A DNA stretch of 64,000 bases. Source: Clostridia bacterium. Lineage in GTDB: Bacteria; Bacillota; Clostridia; Oscillospirales; Acutalibacteraceae. The notes under the pieces were generated by a model. It did not search any database, was not told where the DNA came from, and saw only the letters and a program-made list of their open reading frames with translations. Of the stretch, positions 7,424 to 17,259 are shown piece by piece (position 1 is the stretch's first letter; each line of letters starts with the position of its first letter). The DNA is taken from positions 62,001-126,000 of the forward strand of contig JAGAMO010000009.1 of NCBI GenBank assembly GCA_017624675.1, given 5' to 3'. The translations under genes and the position numbers were made by a program.

Positions 7424-8977
7424 CTACACCTTCTTAGGTTTTAAAATTCCCAAAACCAATGATTTTACATATTTGAATTCATCGGTTTTATAAAAACTAA
7501 TTAAATAAAATACACCCACTATTACTGTGCAAAGTATTATACCTATAAATATGTTTAATAACTGATTTTCGGTATAAATAAACATTGAACACACCTTGCA
7601 TAAAAGTAAAGCGATTCCACCTATAAGCATATATTTAAAATAAATGGCAAAAAATTCGTGCAAGGGTCGTTTGAATAAAAATTTATAAACAATCCAAGGA
7701 ACTGCTATGGTAGATACTACCGTGCTTATTGAAGTTCCAAGAAAAACGCCTAGTATACGGTCTTCTAAAATAAAGATAAATGCCAACGAAGCAACTAAGT
7801 TTATAACACCTTCAAGCAAAGCAATATACTTAACAAAGGGTCTTGGACTATAAAGCCCCATAGCACCTCTAAAGCATTCGCAAGCTTGTAAAATAAATCT
7901 CGAATAGTTATTAAAAGCCAATAAGAATACTATAGAGCCTGATAGCAAAAAGCTTTTGCCCATCCATAATTCAATTACAGGATTAGCAACAACATAAATA
8001 CCTATTGTTGTAAAGCTTGTAAATATAAAATTTATGAAAAATATATTTTTAAACAGTTGATAGAGATAGCTGTTATCTCCTTGGGCAATAAAGTTACCTA
8101 CACCGGCTTTGGCTTTATCAAAAATGGTGTTAAAGGTCTTATTTATTAGATTTAAGATTGTCAGATAGTTTGCATAAATTGCAACAGAAGTTATTGAAAC
8201 GAAAGAAGACAAAAGCATATTATCGGTTCCGCTTACAATAAAATATGAAACCTTTGTTACAAATAGTGCTTTAACATTATCAATAAGCTCTTTTAAATAC
8301 TCTTTAGAAAGTTTTTTGGTTTGCTTTTCCTTTATATATGGGTGCATTTTAATGGAAACAAAATGCAGGATAATATTTCTGCCAAAAGCAATTACAAGCT
8401 TTATAACCAAATAAAGAATATAATTTCTTGTAAAAATTAAAACTGCTATTTGAAAAATAGTAGTTATTATTTGGGTAATAGAGTCAGCGTTTGTAACAAT
8501 ATAATCTTTTTGGTCAGCTGTTATAATATTTCGGCTATACGCTAGGCAATAACTCAAAAAGGTGTCAAACAAGAAAATAAAATATATTTTGTAAATATAT
8601 GAAAAAGGAAGTGTAACATCAGGACCTATAACTACCTTCAAAAAGGGAGTGATAGCCAGGCCAATAACGATAATTGCACCAGCAATACCCAAATAAAGCT
8701 TTTTGTAAAGCTTCATTATGGCGTTTACTTGCTCTTTATCACCATTTGCAAGCGGTTTATAAAGACTGTAGTTTATGGCTTCGCCTACACCCAATTCAGC
8801 AATGCTTAACATTCCGATAATACTTGTCATCAGACCGTTAAGACCCAGTAATTCTGCAGTTAAATATACAACAAATATTTTTCTGGCAACGAATCCTAGC
8901 ACAGTTTGAATAACTGCAGAAAACATTTGTGCTACAACATTCTTTATAACACTAATTTTTCTTCCATCTTGACTCAT
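7424..8977 (-). CDS. Polysaccharide flippase (Wzx-type, MOP superfamily)
   Basis: This 517-residue protein is hydrophobic throughout, with about 12-14 membrane segments. The N-terminal SVIKNVVAQMFSAVIQTVLGFVARKIFV is typical of Wzx/RfbX-type repeat-unit flippases. It would turn the undecaprenyl-linked repeat unit across the membrane before polymerisation. The ribosome site AAGAGGT precedes the ATG, and the gene lies 25 bases after a glycosyltransferase. Together with the polymerase at 20.2 kb it points to Wzx/Wzy-dependent assembly. Base composition is lower in GC than the housekeeping genes nearby, as is usual for such loci. Confidence 0.9.
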   Translation of the reverse strand: MSQDGRKISVIKNVVAQMFSAVIQTVLGFVARKIFVVYLTAELLGLNGLMTSIIGMLSIAELGVGEAINYSLYKPLANGDKEQVNAIMKLYKKLYLGIAGAIIVIGLAITPFLKVVIGPDVTLPFSYIYKIYFIFLFDTFLSYCLAYSRNIITADQKDYIVTNADSITQIITTIFQIAVLIFTRNYILYLVIKLVIAFGRNIILHFVSIKMHPYIKEKQTKKLSKEYLKELIDNVKALFVTKVSYFIVSGTDNMLLSSFVSITSVAIYANYLTILNLINKTFNTIFDKAKAGVGNFIAQGDNSYLYQLFKNIFFINFIFTSFTTIGIYVVANPVIELWMGKSFLLSGSIVFLLAFNNYSRFILQACECFRGAMGLYSPRPFVKYIALLEGVINLVASLAFIFILEDRILGVFLGTSISTVVSTIAVPWIVYKFLFKRPLHEFFAIYFKYMLIGGIALLLCKVCSMFIYTENQLLNIFIGIILCTVIVGVFYLISFYKTDEFKYVKSLVLGILKPKKV

Positions 8978-9002
8978 TAGTATATATACCTCTTAAATTA
9001 TA

Positions 9003-9974
9003 CTACCGCTTTATCAGCATTTTTACTGTTTGCTTTAAAAAAATTAGATTTAATTTTAATCTTTTATCTAAAGGAATTGCTTTCCATAACGAAAATTCTT
9101 TCCACATTTTTTCAAGTTGTGCATTAAAAGCCTTTAACTGCCAAGTTACTGCAAACCAGCGTGCCTGTAAAATGCGGTTTGTAATATTCTCTGCAAATTC
9201 TTGTGGATTAAAATAATCCTTATACTTATACAGACTTTGAATTTCTGAATCGAATAATAACCTTTTTCTCTTTTCCAAATTTTTATTATTTGTAGAAGAA
9301 GTCATTGAATTTGCATTGATTCTATAGTAAATCAACGCTTTATCTAAAAAATCAATCTTAATTTTTTTGTCTTTTAAAATTCTAAGCCAAAACTCGAAAT
9401 CTTCAACCTTTATGGTTTCGTCATAAAATCCATATTCTTCAAACACTTTTCTTCGCAAAAATGCTGCTGGTGCAGAAATAATATTACATCTTGCAACACG
9501 TTCTAATAAATCTTCCTCAGAAAAATCGGGAATTTCATTATATATTTTGCTTTGAAAAGTAAAATTAGGATAATGCTCTTCCTCTAAAACTGTATATCCG
9601 TTAGATATCAAAACATCGGTTTTTTCATTTTCCTCTAAAAACTCTACCATATTGCTTATAGCATCAGGGGCTATTGCATCATCGCTTGCAAGAACCTTTA
9701 TATATTTTCCTTTTGAGAGTTCCAACATACGGTTGATGTTTTTAGTTACACCTGCATTCACTTCATTTTTAAGAATTGTAACAGACTCAAATCTTTCCTC
9801 AAGTTTTGCCTGCCATCCACATATAACTGCAAACGAATTATCGGGCGAAGCGTCATCACAAATATAAAATTCTATATTTTCATAATCTTGATTAATTATA
9901 CTGCCGATGCAGTCATCTAAAAACGCCTCGTGATTATAACAAGGTATTAGAATTGATACCAATGGCTTATTCAT
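9003..9974 (-). CDS. Glycosyltransferase family 2
   Basis: This 323-residue GT-A enzyme has an N terminus, PLVSILIPCYNHEAFLDDCI, with the nucleotide-binding strand. YICDDASPDNS follows near residue 37, the metal-binding region ASDDA is near 95, and RRKVFEEYGFYDE / VEDFEFWLRI lies near 175-198. It transfers a sugar from a nucleotide donor to the lipid-linked acceptor in the cytoplasm; the sugar and linkage cannot be predicted. Its ATG overlaps the preceding gene's stop in a TAATG junction with TGGAGAA upstream, which indicates translational coupling in the EPS operon. Confidence 0.88.
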   Translation of the reverse strand: MNKPLVSILIPCYNHEAFLDDCIGSIINQDYENIEFYICDDASPDNSFAVICGWQAKLEERFESVTILKNEVNAGVTKNINRMLELSKGKYIKVLASDDAIAPDAISNMVEFLEENEKTDVLISNGYTVLEEEHYPNFTFQSKIYNEIPDFSEEDLLERVARCNIISAPAAFLRRKVFEEYGFYDETIKVEDFEFWLRILKDKKIKIDFLDKALIYYRINANSMTSSTNNKNLEKRKRLLFDSEIQSLYKYKDYFNPQEFAENITNRILQARWFAVTWQLKAFNAQLEKMWKEFSLWKAIPLDKRLKLNLIFLKQTVKMLIKR

Positions 9975-11113
9975 TAATTATTCTCCAAAAGTTTAGTATA
10001 TAACTCCATATAATGTTTGCTAACTTCATTAATTTCAAAATTTTCAAAGGCATAATTGTAAATGGTTTCGCTTCTAAATTCAGGCAACCTTTCAATCATT
10101 TGCTGTATACCAAAAATCAAAGCTTCTTTACTGCCCTTATCAACCACAATAGCAACATCATCATTCACAAGGGAATTTGCACCGCCAGAACGAGTTACAA
10201 GCATGGGTTTACCCAAAAGCAACGCCTCTTCAACCGAAACGCCCGAACACTCGTAAATACTTGCGGAAATATTAAAGTCCATCTGCGAAACTATAGAATA
10301 AACCTTTTGTTTCACGCAGTTGCCGTAAAAGATACAGCACTCCTCAATATCCAATTCCTTTGCCATATTAACATAATAGTCAAAGTAATCTCCGCCACCA
10401 ACAATATGGAGTGCTATAGGTTTCCCTTGCTTTTTAAGCTCTGCAACAGCAGGTAAAAGATACTGATATCCCTTTATATCCTTGCTGTAAAATCCCGCAA
10501 CAATACAGGCGTTTATTTTACCATCCACACGGTAATTGCCGCCGTCGTTTCCTATGGTTTCAGGCGAATAAATGCCATTATAAATAACCCTGAAATCACA
10601 ATTCGGAAAATTTGCCTTCATTTTATTCATTGAGTCTATTGAAACACAAATATTCGCCTTGCTGTTTGAATAGGCAAAATTTACCTGTGATTTTATAAGC
10701 TTTTTATCAAGTGCAAAATGTTCAATTGGGTTATGTTCGGTAATAACAACAGGAATTTTATGAATTTTACCAAACAATGTAACAGCAAAACCCGCAGGTA
10801 TAACACAGTGAGCGTGGATAACATCGGGCTTATATTCTTTGCAAATCTTCTTTAAATCCGAAAAAATATTACAAATTTGAACAACAAAGTTCATTTTAGG
10901 AATTCTTGACTTTCCAAGTTTTCTTCGATAAGTAAGAAGTCCTCTTTCCTCACCCTTTTCAAAATCAGAAGACAAAGTTTCGTCATAAGGATAATATAGT
11001 GCTGTATCACAGTAAGGCTTAAGCGCCATAGATTGTTCATAATGGAACACACCCGCAGACATAACCTTAGCATCTTTAGGACTATACCAAGAAACAACCA
11101 TTAAAACTTTCAT
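9974..11113 (-). CDS. Glycosyltransferase family 4 (GT-B)
   Basis: This 379-residue GT-B enzyme has an N-terminal MKVLMVVSWYSPKDAKVMSAG, the acceptor-domain HAHCVIPAGFA near residue 100, and a donor-domain signature SASIYECSGVSVEEALLLGKP near 300, which contains the family's E-x7-E motif. I place the start at 11113, not at the further upstream in-frame codon at 11152, because AAGGTGA directly precedes this ATG and the longer form would overlap the upstream acyltransferase. It is one of several transferases in the EPS operon; the sugar is unknown. Confidence 0.88.
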   Translation of the reverse strand: MKVLMVVSWYSPKDAKVMSAGVFHYEQSMALKPYCDTALYYPYDETLSSDFEKGEERGLLTYRRKLGKSRIPKMNFVVQICNIFSDLKKICKEYKPDVIHAHCVIPAGFAVTLFGKIHKIPVVITEHNPIEHFALDKKLIKSQVNFAYSNSKANICVSIDSMNKMKANFPNCDFRVIYNGIYSPETIGNDGGNYRVDGKINACIVAGFYSKDIKGYQYLLPAVAELKKQGKPIALHIVGGGDYFDYYVNMAKELDIEECCIFYGNCVKQKVYSIVSQMDFNISASIYECSGVSVEEALLLGKPMLVTRSGGANSLVNDDVAIVVDKGSKEALIFGIQQMIERLPEFRSETIYNYAFENFEINEVSKHYMELYTKLLENN

Positions 11114-11126
11114 AAAATCACCTTTG

Positions 11127-12212
11127 TTATGTGTTTTCAGGAGATAATACATTGTCTAAACAAGTAAGTTTTGAACCTATAAACTTAAATACGGGACGGG
11201 TTACAAAATCGTAAATCACCCAAACTACCCAAGAAACTAAAAATATACCCACTGCTGATACAAGCATATGAGCCACAAGCAAAATCGGTGAAGCATTTAC
11301 AAAGTTCGCAATACCTATTTTTCCAAGAAAAATACCGTGTATTAAAAAACAGGTAAAAGTAGCCTTTGAAAGGCTATTTATGAATTTGCTTTTAAAATTA
11401 ATCTTTTTAAATAGCAAGAATATAATCACAGCCAAAGCAATAACAAGCGGGTTAGAATACGCTCTTGCCACTTGAGGCTGTTTAAATTGCCACACAAACA
11501 AGATACCCAAGCAAACAACAAAGGCTGTTAACAAAGCATAAAAATTAAAATTATACGACTTTTTTCTTAAAAATGCGCCTATTATATACATAAGTGCAAA
11601 GTTAATAAAACTATAGCCGTATTGGCTTCCCGAAGAATTTGTGGTATAAAGTCCGCCATAAATCAGACCGTAGCCTTGCAAAATATCTAATATTGTAGGC
11701 CAAACCGAAAACAAAACAAACAATAGAACTGTAAATATTGTTAGTTGCTTATCGGTCAGTCGGTTTATAACAATATTGATATAAGGGGACACTAGATAAA
11801 CGGTTATGTAAAGAATTGCATAATAATTATTAGGTACTGCACTATTTAATAAACCTGCAATTGTAAAACTGCCCGAAAATAACGCAGTTAACAAATAACA
11901 GGCTATATTCATACATATAACCTGTATTACCAACTCCAAAGCTTTAACTGCTTTTCGTTTTTGTGTTGACACCGAAAAATAACCCGAAATCAACACAAAA
12001 ACATTTACCGCACAGATAAATAAGCCCTCAAGCAAAACCAAAATATATTGATTAATTGAATTAGGTGTTACCAAGGAAAGTGCAAAATAACCGTTGTAAT
12101 GCAAAATCATTACGCCGAAAATAGCAAATAACCTTAAAAGCTCAATATTAGAATCTCTTATAACGCTCTTTTTAAGGTCCTTATTTAAAGGCGTTAATAC
12201 TGCTGATGACAT
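11127..12212 (-). CDS. Membrane acyltransferase (acyltransferase family 3)
   Basis: This 361-residue protein has about ten membrane helices and the acyltransferase-3 opening [22 protein letters not shown]. The conserved arginine and histidine in that segment are thought to be catalytic. Such proteins O-acetylate or otherwise acylate polysaccharide units. The gene lies directly after the 3-aminotransferase and overlaps its end by 32 bases, with GAGGAAA before the ATG. It may acylate the amino sugar made by its neighbours, which would parallel the third step of Fuc3NAc/Qui3NAc synthesis, although that step is normally done by a soluble enzyme. That assignment is inference. Confidence 0.85.
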   Translation of the reverse strand: MSSAVLTPLNKDLKKSVIRDSNIELLRLFAIFGVMILHYNGYFALSLVTPNSINQYILVLLEGLFICAVNVFVLISGYFSVSTQKRKAVKALELVIQVICMNIACYLLTALFSGSFTIAGLLNSAVPNNYYAILYITVYLVSPYINIVINRLTDKQLTIFTVLLFVLFSVWPTILDILQGYGLIYGGLYTTNSSGSQYGYSFINFALMYIIGAFLRKKSYNFNFYALLTAFVVCLGILFVWQFKQPQVARAYSNPLVIALAVIIFLLFKKINFKSKFINSLSKATFTCFLIHGIFLGKIGIANFVNASPILLVAHMLVSAVGIFLVSWVVWVIYDFVTRPVFKFIGSKLTCLDNVLSPENT

Positions 12213-13278
12213 AATCTATTTCCTCATCGGTCATACCGTAATATAAAGGCAGACTTAACTGTGTTGCACTAATCTCCTCTGCTATGGGAAGTTCTCCCTC
12301 TTTGATTCCTAAATCTTTATAGCACTCCTGCAAATGAATTGCTATAGGATAGTGCTTATTTACGCCAATTCCTAAATCCTCAAGATATTTTGCCAATTCG
12401 TCTCTTCTATTTGAACGAATCGCAAAAACGTGCCATACATGCTCACACTCAGGCATAGTGTAGGGCAAAATAACATCGGAGTTATTAATCTCGGTTAAAT
12501 AACGGTTAGCAATACGTCTTCTGTCGTTATTCATCTTATCCATAAAAGGAACCTTTGCAGAAAGGAATGCAGCCTGAAGCTCATCTAATCTGGAGTTCGT
12601 TCCTTTATAAATATGATGATATTTATAGTCAGAGCCATAGTTTCCTAACGCTCTTAATTTATCGGCAAGTTCTTTATTGTTAGTAACAGTAGCACCTGCA
12701 TCACCCAAAGCACCTAAGTTCTTTCCGGGATAGAAGCTAAAACCCGCAGCGTCGCCAAAATTACCTATAATCTTTCCCTTATAAGTTGCACCGTGTGCCT
12801 GAGCGCAGTCCTCTATAACATAAAGATTATATTTTTTAGCAATGGCAAGAATAGGGTCCATATCACAAGCCTGTCCGTAAAGGTGAACGGGCATAATTGC
12901 TTTTGTTCTTTCGGTAATTTTTTCCTCTATAAGCGCGGGGTTAATATTAAATGTGTTTATATCAGGCTCTACCAAAATTGGTGTTGCACCAACATAAGTA
13001 ACAGCCAGAGCAGTTGCAATATATGTGTTTGAGGGAACAATTACCTCGTCCCCTTCTTTAATACCAAGAGCTTTAAGAGTAAGCATCAAAGCGTCAAGTC
13101 CGTTGCCGCAGCCAACACAGTACTTGGCACCGCAGAACTCAGCAAATGCTTCTTCAAAGTTTTTATCCTCAACACCGTCAATATACCAGCTTCTCTCTAA
13201 AACACGGTCAAATGCGGCACGAAGTTCGGTGTTTAATTCTTTTTCCATAGGTTTAAAACTAACAAAAGGTATCTTCAT
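12181..13278 (-). CDS. DegT/DnrJ/EryC1 sugar aminotransferase (FdtB/QdtB-type)
   Basis: This 365-residue PLP enzyme has the DegT fold: [14 protein letters not shown] at the N terminus, [13 protein letters not shown] near residue 57, [12 protein letters not shown] near 158, the lysine-bearing [17 protein letters not shown] near 180 and [14 protein letters not shown] near 220. It sits 2 bases after a 3,4-ketoisomerase gene. That pairing is characteristic of FdtA-FdtB or QdtA-QdtB, which convert dTDP-4-keto-6-deoxyglucose to a dTDP-3-amino-3,6-dideoxyhexose. rmlA and rmlB in the same operon supply the precursor. GGAGAG before the ATG supports the start. Confidence 0.88.
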   Translation of the reverse strand: MKIPFVSFKPMEKELNTELRAAFDRVLERSWYIDGVEDKNFEEAFAEFCGAKYCVGCGNGLDALMLTLKALGIKEGDEVIVPSNTYIATALAVTYVGATPILVEPDINTFNINPALIEEKITERTKAIMPVHLYGQACDMDPILAIAKKYNLYVIEDCAQAHGATYKGKIIGNFGDAAGFSFYPGKNLGALGDAGATVTNNKELADKLRALGNYGSDYKYHHIYKGTNSRLDELQAAFLSAKVPFMDKMNNDRRRIANRYLTEINNSDVILPYTMPECEHVWHVFAIRSNRRDELAKYLEDLGIGVNKHYPIAIHLQECYKDLGIKEGELPIAEEISATQLSLPLYYGMTDEEIDYVISSINAFK

Positions 13279-13280
13279 AA

Positions 13281-13691
13281 TTAATTCTCTCCCTGCTCTT
13301 TTATCATTTTCAAAAAGTCATCATAGTTTCTTATATAATCATCTTCGGTATATAACTCACTAGCCAAAACCAAAAGAACTGCATCGGGAGAAAAATCATA
13401 CATTTCTCTCCACATATTGTTGGCTATATATAGTCCCTCATTGGGTTTATCTAATACAACCTCAGCAGTTTCGTATCCGTTATCAAGATGTATTTTACAA
13501 CTTCCCGAAACGCAAATCAAAATCTGCTGGAGTTTTAAATGTGCATGAAATCCGCGGCGAACACCATCTTTAGTATCGTATATATAGTAAACACGCTTAA
13601 ATTCAAAAGGTAAATCCTTTCGAGCTTCAATAGCAACCAATTGACCGCGTTCATCTCCATGCGGAGGAAAAGTGTATTTAATTACTTCCAT
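13281..13691 (-). CDS. dTDP-4-keto-6-deoxyglucose 3,4-ketoisomerase (FdtA/QdtA family)
   Basis: This 136-residue cupin of the WxcM/FdtA type carries the conserved [20 protein letters not shown] segment with the two catalytic-type histidines at about 49 and 51, and an [17 protein letters not shown] segment near 86. It isomerises the 4-keto sugar to the 3-keto form before transamination by the next gene. I use the ATG at 13691; the in-frame GTG at 13697 has no better ribosome site. Whether the product is the galacto (Fuc3N) or gluco (Qui3N) form cannot be decided by eye. Confidence 0.87.
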   Translation of the reverse strand: MEVIKYTFPPHGDERGQLVAIEARKDLPFEFKRVYYIYDTKDGVRRGFHAHLKLQQILICVSGSCKIHLDNGYETAEVVLDKPNEGLYIANNMWREMYDFSPDAVLLVLASELYTEDDYIRNYDDFLKMIKEQGEN

Positions 13692-13711
13692 AATCACATT
13701 TCAGCACATTT

Positions 13712-14671
13712 CTATGCCGAGTTCCTTTCCGTTATTTTTTCAAAAAAATTAAGATTAAAATTCTCACATTTATAACTTTTTAAAACGATTTTTTGCTTTA
13801 TGCTTCGAAAAATATTGTCTATTAAAGTTAAACGATATAAATAATAACCTATTCTATCATTTTTAACTATTAAATCAAATTTTCTTTTTGCAGTTTCAAG
13901 ATAAGCATTTTTAGGATATTTTTGAGATAAAAGTTTGTAAAATCGAATAAAATCATCCATAATCCTATTTGACCCGAAATTATTTCCTGCAGAAATTCCA
14001 CTTGCATACTCATAAAAGACTACAAATTCATCAAATTTTAAGATTTTCTTGCCTTCTATTGCAAAAAACTGTGTAATCGCATCCTCAGCGTAAATAAGCG
14101 TGCCAATTACTTGAGACAAAAACTCAGTCAATACCGAGGTTTTATAAAATAACGACGCACCACATATAAAATCCGAGTATTTAATTAAACTTTTTGCAAT
14201 TTTTTGACTATTGTAGTTTTTATAATTTAAATAGATGTCATCGCATATAGGAGTCTTTATGTCAAAAACCTTGAACTTTTCATCATTAGAATAATAAACT
14301 ATATTGCCAAAGGTTGCGTCAGCGTTATGCTCTTTCATAAATTCATAAACCTTATAAAGAGTATCTTCGCTGTAAAAATAATCGCCTGGGGATATCGGTT
14401 TTACAATTTCACCCTCTGCTTCTTTTAAAGCATCATAAAAATTAATAACTGTTCCCTTATTTTCTTTATGCGCCACAAATTTGAAATTGTTGAAATTATA
14501 TTCATTCATCATTTCTTCAATTTCTTCTCTGTAAAAATTATCCGAACCGTCATCTGCAACTAAAATTTCGTATGAAATATTTTTTTGCATTAAAACCGAT
14601 TTCAATGTAGAAAACAATTTTTCTTTTTCTGGGAAATAGGTTAAAATTATAACCGAAGCATCAAATTTCAT
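13712..14671 (-). CDS. Glycosyltransferase family 2
   Basis: This 319-residue GT-A enzyme opens with FDASVIILTYFPEKEKLFSTL, followed by EILVADDGSDNFYREEIEE and the SPGDYFYSEDTL metal-site region near residue 95. Later residues are AT-rich and less conserved. I choose the ATG at 14671, with GAGTGAT upstream, over the in-frame TTG at 14686. It lies between rmlC and the ketoisomerase in the EPS operon. Its donor sugar is not known, though the position next to dTDP-sugar genes makes a deoxysugar transferase plausible. Confidence 0.85.
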   Translation of the reverse strand: MKFDASVIILTYFPEKEKLFSTLKSVLMQKNISYEILVADDGSDNFYREEIEEMMNEYNFNNFKFVAHKENKGTVINFYDALKEAEGEIVKPISPGDYFYSEDTLYKVYEFMKEHNADATFGNIVYYSNDEKFKVFDIKTPICDDIYLNYKNYNSQKIAKSLIKYSDFICGASLFYKTSVLTEFLSQVIGTLIYAEDAITQFFAIEGKKILKFDEFVVFYEYASGISAGNNFGSNRIMDDFIRFYKLLSQKYPKNAYLETAKRKFDLIVKNDRIGYYLYRLTLIDNIFRSIKQKIVLKSYKCENFNLNFFEKITERNSA

Positions 14672-14689
14672 TATAAAATCACTCAATAA

Positions 14690-15292
14690 TTAAAATTTAA
14701 ATGTATCCTTAATACCTGACCATTTTTGGTCTTTATCGCTTAAATTAAGTGGAGTACCGTCGCTTAAGGTATAACCTTCTGCACTTGCAGTGCCGTTATA
14801 TTCACCCACAAGGTCGGGCCACTGAATATTAATTTCGGGGTCGTTCCAAGCAAGACCGCCCTCATCGCCCGGATGATAAAAATCGGTTACTTTATAGCAG
14901 AATTCTGCAGTGTCAGAAAGCACTAAAAATCCATGAGCAAAGCCTTCGGAAATATAAAACTGCTTTTTATTTTCCTCGGTAAGCTCAACACCGTACCACT
15001 GACCGTAGGTCTCACTGTCAGAACGCAAATCCACTGCCACATCAAAAACTCTGCCCTTGATTACGCGCACAAGCTTGCCTTGGGGGAACTCTTTTTGGAA
15101 ATGAAGACCTCTAAGAACACCTTTAACCGACATAGACTGGTTATCCTGAACGAAGTTCAGATTAAGACCTGCTTCTTCCATATCACGCTTGTTGTAGGTC
15201 TCCATAAAATATCCTCTGTTATCACCAAAAACGGAGGGTTCAATTATGAAAAGCCCCTCAATCGGGCATTTTGTAACAGTGATTTTTCCCAT
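14690..15292 (-). CDS. rmlC: dTDP-4-dehydrorhamnose 3,5-epimerase
   Basis: This 200-residue cupin carries the RmlC signature: GYFMETYNKRDMEEAGL, QDNQSMSVKGVLRGLHFQ near residue 52, GKLVRVIKGRVFDVAVDLR near 72 and EGFAHGFLVLSD near 116. It carries out the double epimerisation in dTDP-L-rhamnose synthesis. AAGGAG precedes the ATG. The gene starts 2 bases after the rmlD stop, and all four rml genes are contiguous in the order A-B-D-C. The length is slightly above the roughly 185 residues usual for the family because of a C-terminal tail. Confidence 0.96.
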   Translation of the reverse strand: MGKITVTKCPIEGLFIIEPSVFGDNRGYFMETYNKRDMEEAGLNLNFVQDNQSMSVKGVLRGLHFQKEFPQGKLVRVIKGRVFDVAVDLRSDSETYGQWYGVELTEENKKQFYISEGFAHGFLVLSDTAEFCYKVTDFYHPGDEGGLAWNDPEINIQWPDLVGEYNGTASAEGYTLSDGTPLNLSDKDQKWSGIKDTFKF

Positions 15293-15294
15293 AA

Positions 15295-16209
15295 TTAAAA
15301 TTCAATCTCCTTTAAATATCTTGCCAAAGCGTCCTGCCAAGTGGGAAGACGCTCAAATCCATTATCAGAAAGTTTTGATTTGTCAAGACGGCTGTTAAAA
15401 GGTCTTGCCGCCTTGCTAACACCGTATTCTGCAGTGGTAACGGGGGTAACATTCATTTCAACTCCTGCTTGACGGAAAATCTCACAGGCAAAATCATACC
15501 AGCTTATATATCCGCCCTCATTAGTTGCGTGGTAATATCCGTATTTTTCAGATTCCGCCATATCGACCAAAAGTCTTGATAAATCCAAGGTATAGGTGGG
15601 TGTTCCTATCTGGTCGCAAACCACACGCAAGGAATCGTATTTTTTGCTGAGCGCCAACATTGTTTTTATAAAGTTGTTTCCGTTAACACCAAAAACCCAC
15701 GCAATACGCACAATGAAATACTTATCCAAGGTTTCTGCAACGGCTTTTTCGCCCTCTAATTTAGACATTCCATAAACATTTTGGGGTGCATAGTCTTTAC
15801 AGTCTGCCTCCCAAGGGGTTTCGCCCTTGCCGTCAAAAACATAGTCGGTAGAAATGTAAATCATTTTGCAATCTGCTTTTTTACAAGCCTTAGCAATATT
15901 CAAAGTGCCTTTTGCATTAACGGCAAATACGGTATCTCTCTTATCCTCGTCTTCTGCTAAATCAACAGCAGTCCAAGCGGCGCAGTGAATAACCGCATCA
16001 GGCTTCACACTTTCAATAACACTTTCGACCGCATCGGCATCAGTAATATCAAGTGATACATAAGGCATTGTGCAAACAGCAGTGCCGTCCTTGGCACCGC
16101 TGTACTCTATTGCAATATCAGAGCCGACACCCTCGTGTCCCCTCTTATGAAGTTCGTTCATTACGTCATGGCCCAACTGACCGCCAACGCCTGTAACCAA
16201 AACCTTCAT
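15295..16209 (-). CDS. rmlD: dTDP-4-dehydrorhamnose reductase
   Basis: This 304-residue short-chain reductase has an N-terminal TGVGGQLGHDV nucleotide loop, STDYVFDGKGETPWEAD near residue 128, the catalytic-type YGMSKLEGE near 151, and RIAWVFGVNGNNFIKTML near 170. It makes the last NADPH-dependent step to dTDP-L-rhamnose. The ATG at 16209 is preceded by AAGGAGC; the in-frame TTG directly before it (16212) is an unlikely start. It lies 11 bases after rmlB. Confidence 0.96.
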   Translation of the reverse strand: MKVLVTGVGGQLGHDVMNELHKRGHEGVGSDIAIEYSGAKDGTAVCTMPYVSLDITDADAVESVIESVKPDAVIHCAAWTAVDLAEDEDKRDTVFAVNAKGTLNIAKACKKADCKMIYISTDYVFDGKGETPWEADCKDYAPQNVYGMSKLEGEKAVAETLDKYFIVRIAWVFGVNGNNFIKTMLALSKKYDSLRVVCDQIGTPTYTLDLSRLLVDMAESEKYGYYHATNEGGYISWYDFACEIFRQAGVEMNVTPVTTAEYGVSKAARPFNSRLDKSKLSDNGFERLPTWQDALARYLKEIEF

Positions 16210-16220
16210 CAAATTGCTCC

Positions 16221-17240
16221 TTATCTGTCTTTATACATTTTTTCGTAGTAATTCTGGTATTCGCCAGAAATGATGGTTTCCCACCACTCCTTATTATCTA
16301 AATACCACTGAATTGTCTTCTGAATACCGTCAACAAATTTAGTTTCGGGCAACCAACCCAATTCGTTGTGAATCTTAGTGGGGTCAATAGCATAACGCAT
16401 ATCGTGACCCTTACGGTCGGTAACATAGGTAATAAGGCTTTCGGGCTTTCCTAATGCCTTGCAGATGATTTTTACAATATCAATGTTCTTCATTTCGTTA
16501 TGACCGCCGATATTGTAAACCTCGCCAACCTTACCCTTGTGAATAATAAGGTCAATAGCCTTGCAGTGGTCCTCAACATATAACCAGTCACGAACATTAA
16601 GACCCTCACCGTAAACAGGAAGAGGTTTATCGTTCAAAGCGTTAGCTATCATCAAGGGGATTAACTTCTCGGGGAAGTGATAGGGTCCGTAGTTGTTAGA
16701 ACAACGGGAAATTGTAACCGGAAGTCCAAATGTGCGGTGATAAGCCAAAACCAAAAGGTCAGCACCGGCTTTAGAACTTGAATAAGGAGAAGAAGTGTGA
16801 ATTGGGGTTTCCTCGGTAAAGAAAAGGTCGGGGCGGTCTAATGGAAGGTCGCCGTAAACCTCATCAGTAGAAACCTGATGATAACGCTGAATACCGTATT
16901 TGCGACAAGCGTCCATAAGCACCTGAGTACCTAAAATGTTGGTCTGCAAGAAAATCTCAGGATTTTCGATAGAACGGTCAACATGGCTTTCAGCCGCAAA
17001 GTTAACGATAATATCAGGTTTTTCTTCCTCGAAAAGCTTGTAAACGCCCTCACGGTCGCAAATATCAAGCTTTACAAAGCGGAAGTTAGGATTATCCATT
17101 ACAGGCGCTAAGGTTGAAAGGTTACCTGCATAGGTAAGCTTGTCCAAACAAACAATTCTGTAATCAGGATATTTCTTAAGCATGTGGAAAACAAAGTTTG
17201 AGCCAATAAATCCGGCTCCTCCGGTTACGATAATAGTCAT
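16221..17240 (-). CDS. rmlB: dTDP-glucose 4,6-dehydratase
   Basis: This 339-residue extended SDR enzyme has VTGGAGFIGSNFVFHML at the N terminus, NFAAESHVDRSIENPE near residue 80, STDEVYGDLP near 124 (the family's D-E catalytic pair), YSSSKAGADLL near 152 and ISRCSNNYGPYHFPEKLIPL near 177. It makes dTDP-4-keto-6-deoxyglucose, which here feeds both the rhamnose branch (rmlC, rmlD) and the 3-amino sugar branch. AAGGAG precedes the ATG. Confidence 0.97.
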   Translation of the reverse strand: MTIIVTGGAGFIGSNFVFHMLKKYPDYRIVCLDKLTYAGNLSTLAPVMDNPNFRFVKLDICDREGVYKLFEEEKPDIIVNFAAESHVDRSIENPEIFLQTNILGTQVLMDACRKYGIQRYHQVSTDEVYGDLPLDRPDLFFTEETPIHTSSPYSSSKAGADLLVLAYHRTFGLPVTISRCSNNYGPYHFPEKLIPLMIANALNDKPLPVYGEGLNVRDWLYVEDHCKAIDLIIHKGKVGEVYNIGGHNEMKNIDIVKIICKALGKPESLITYVTDRKGHDMRYAIDPTKIHNELGWLPETKFVDGIQKTIQWYLDNKEWWETIISGEYQNYYEKMYKDR

Positions 17241-17259
17241 AATAAATTCTCCTTAAAAA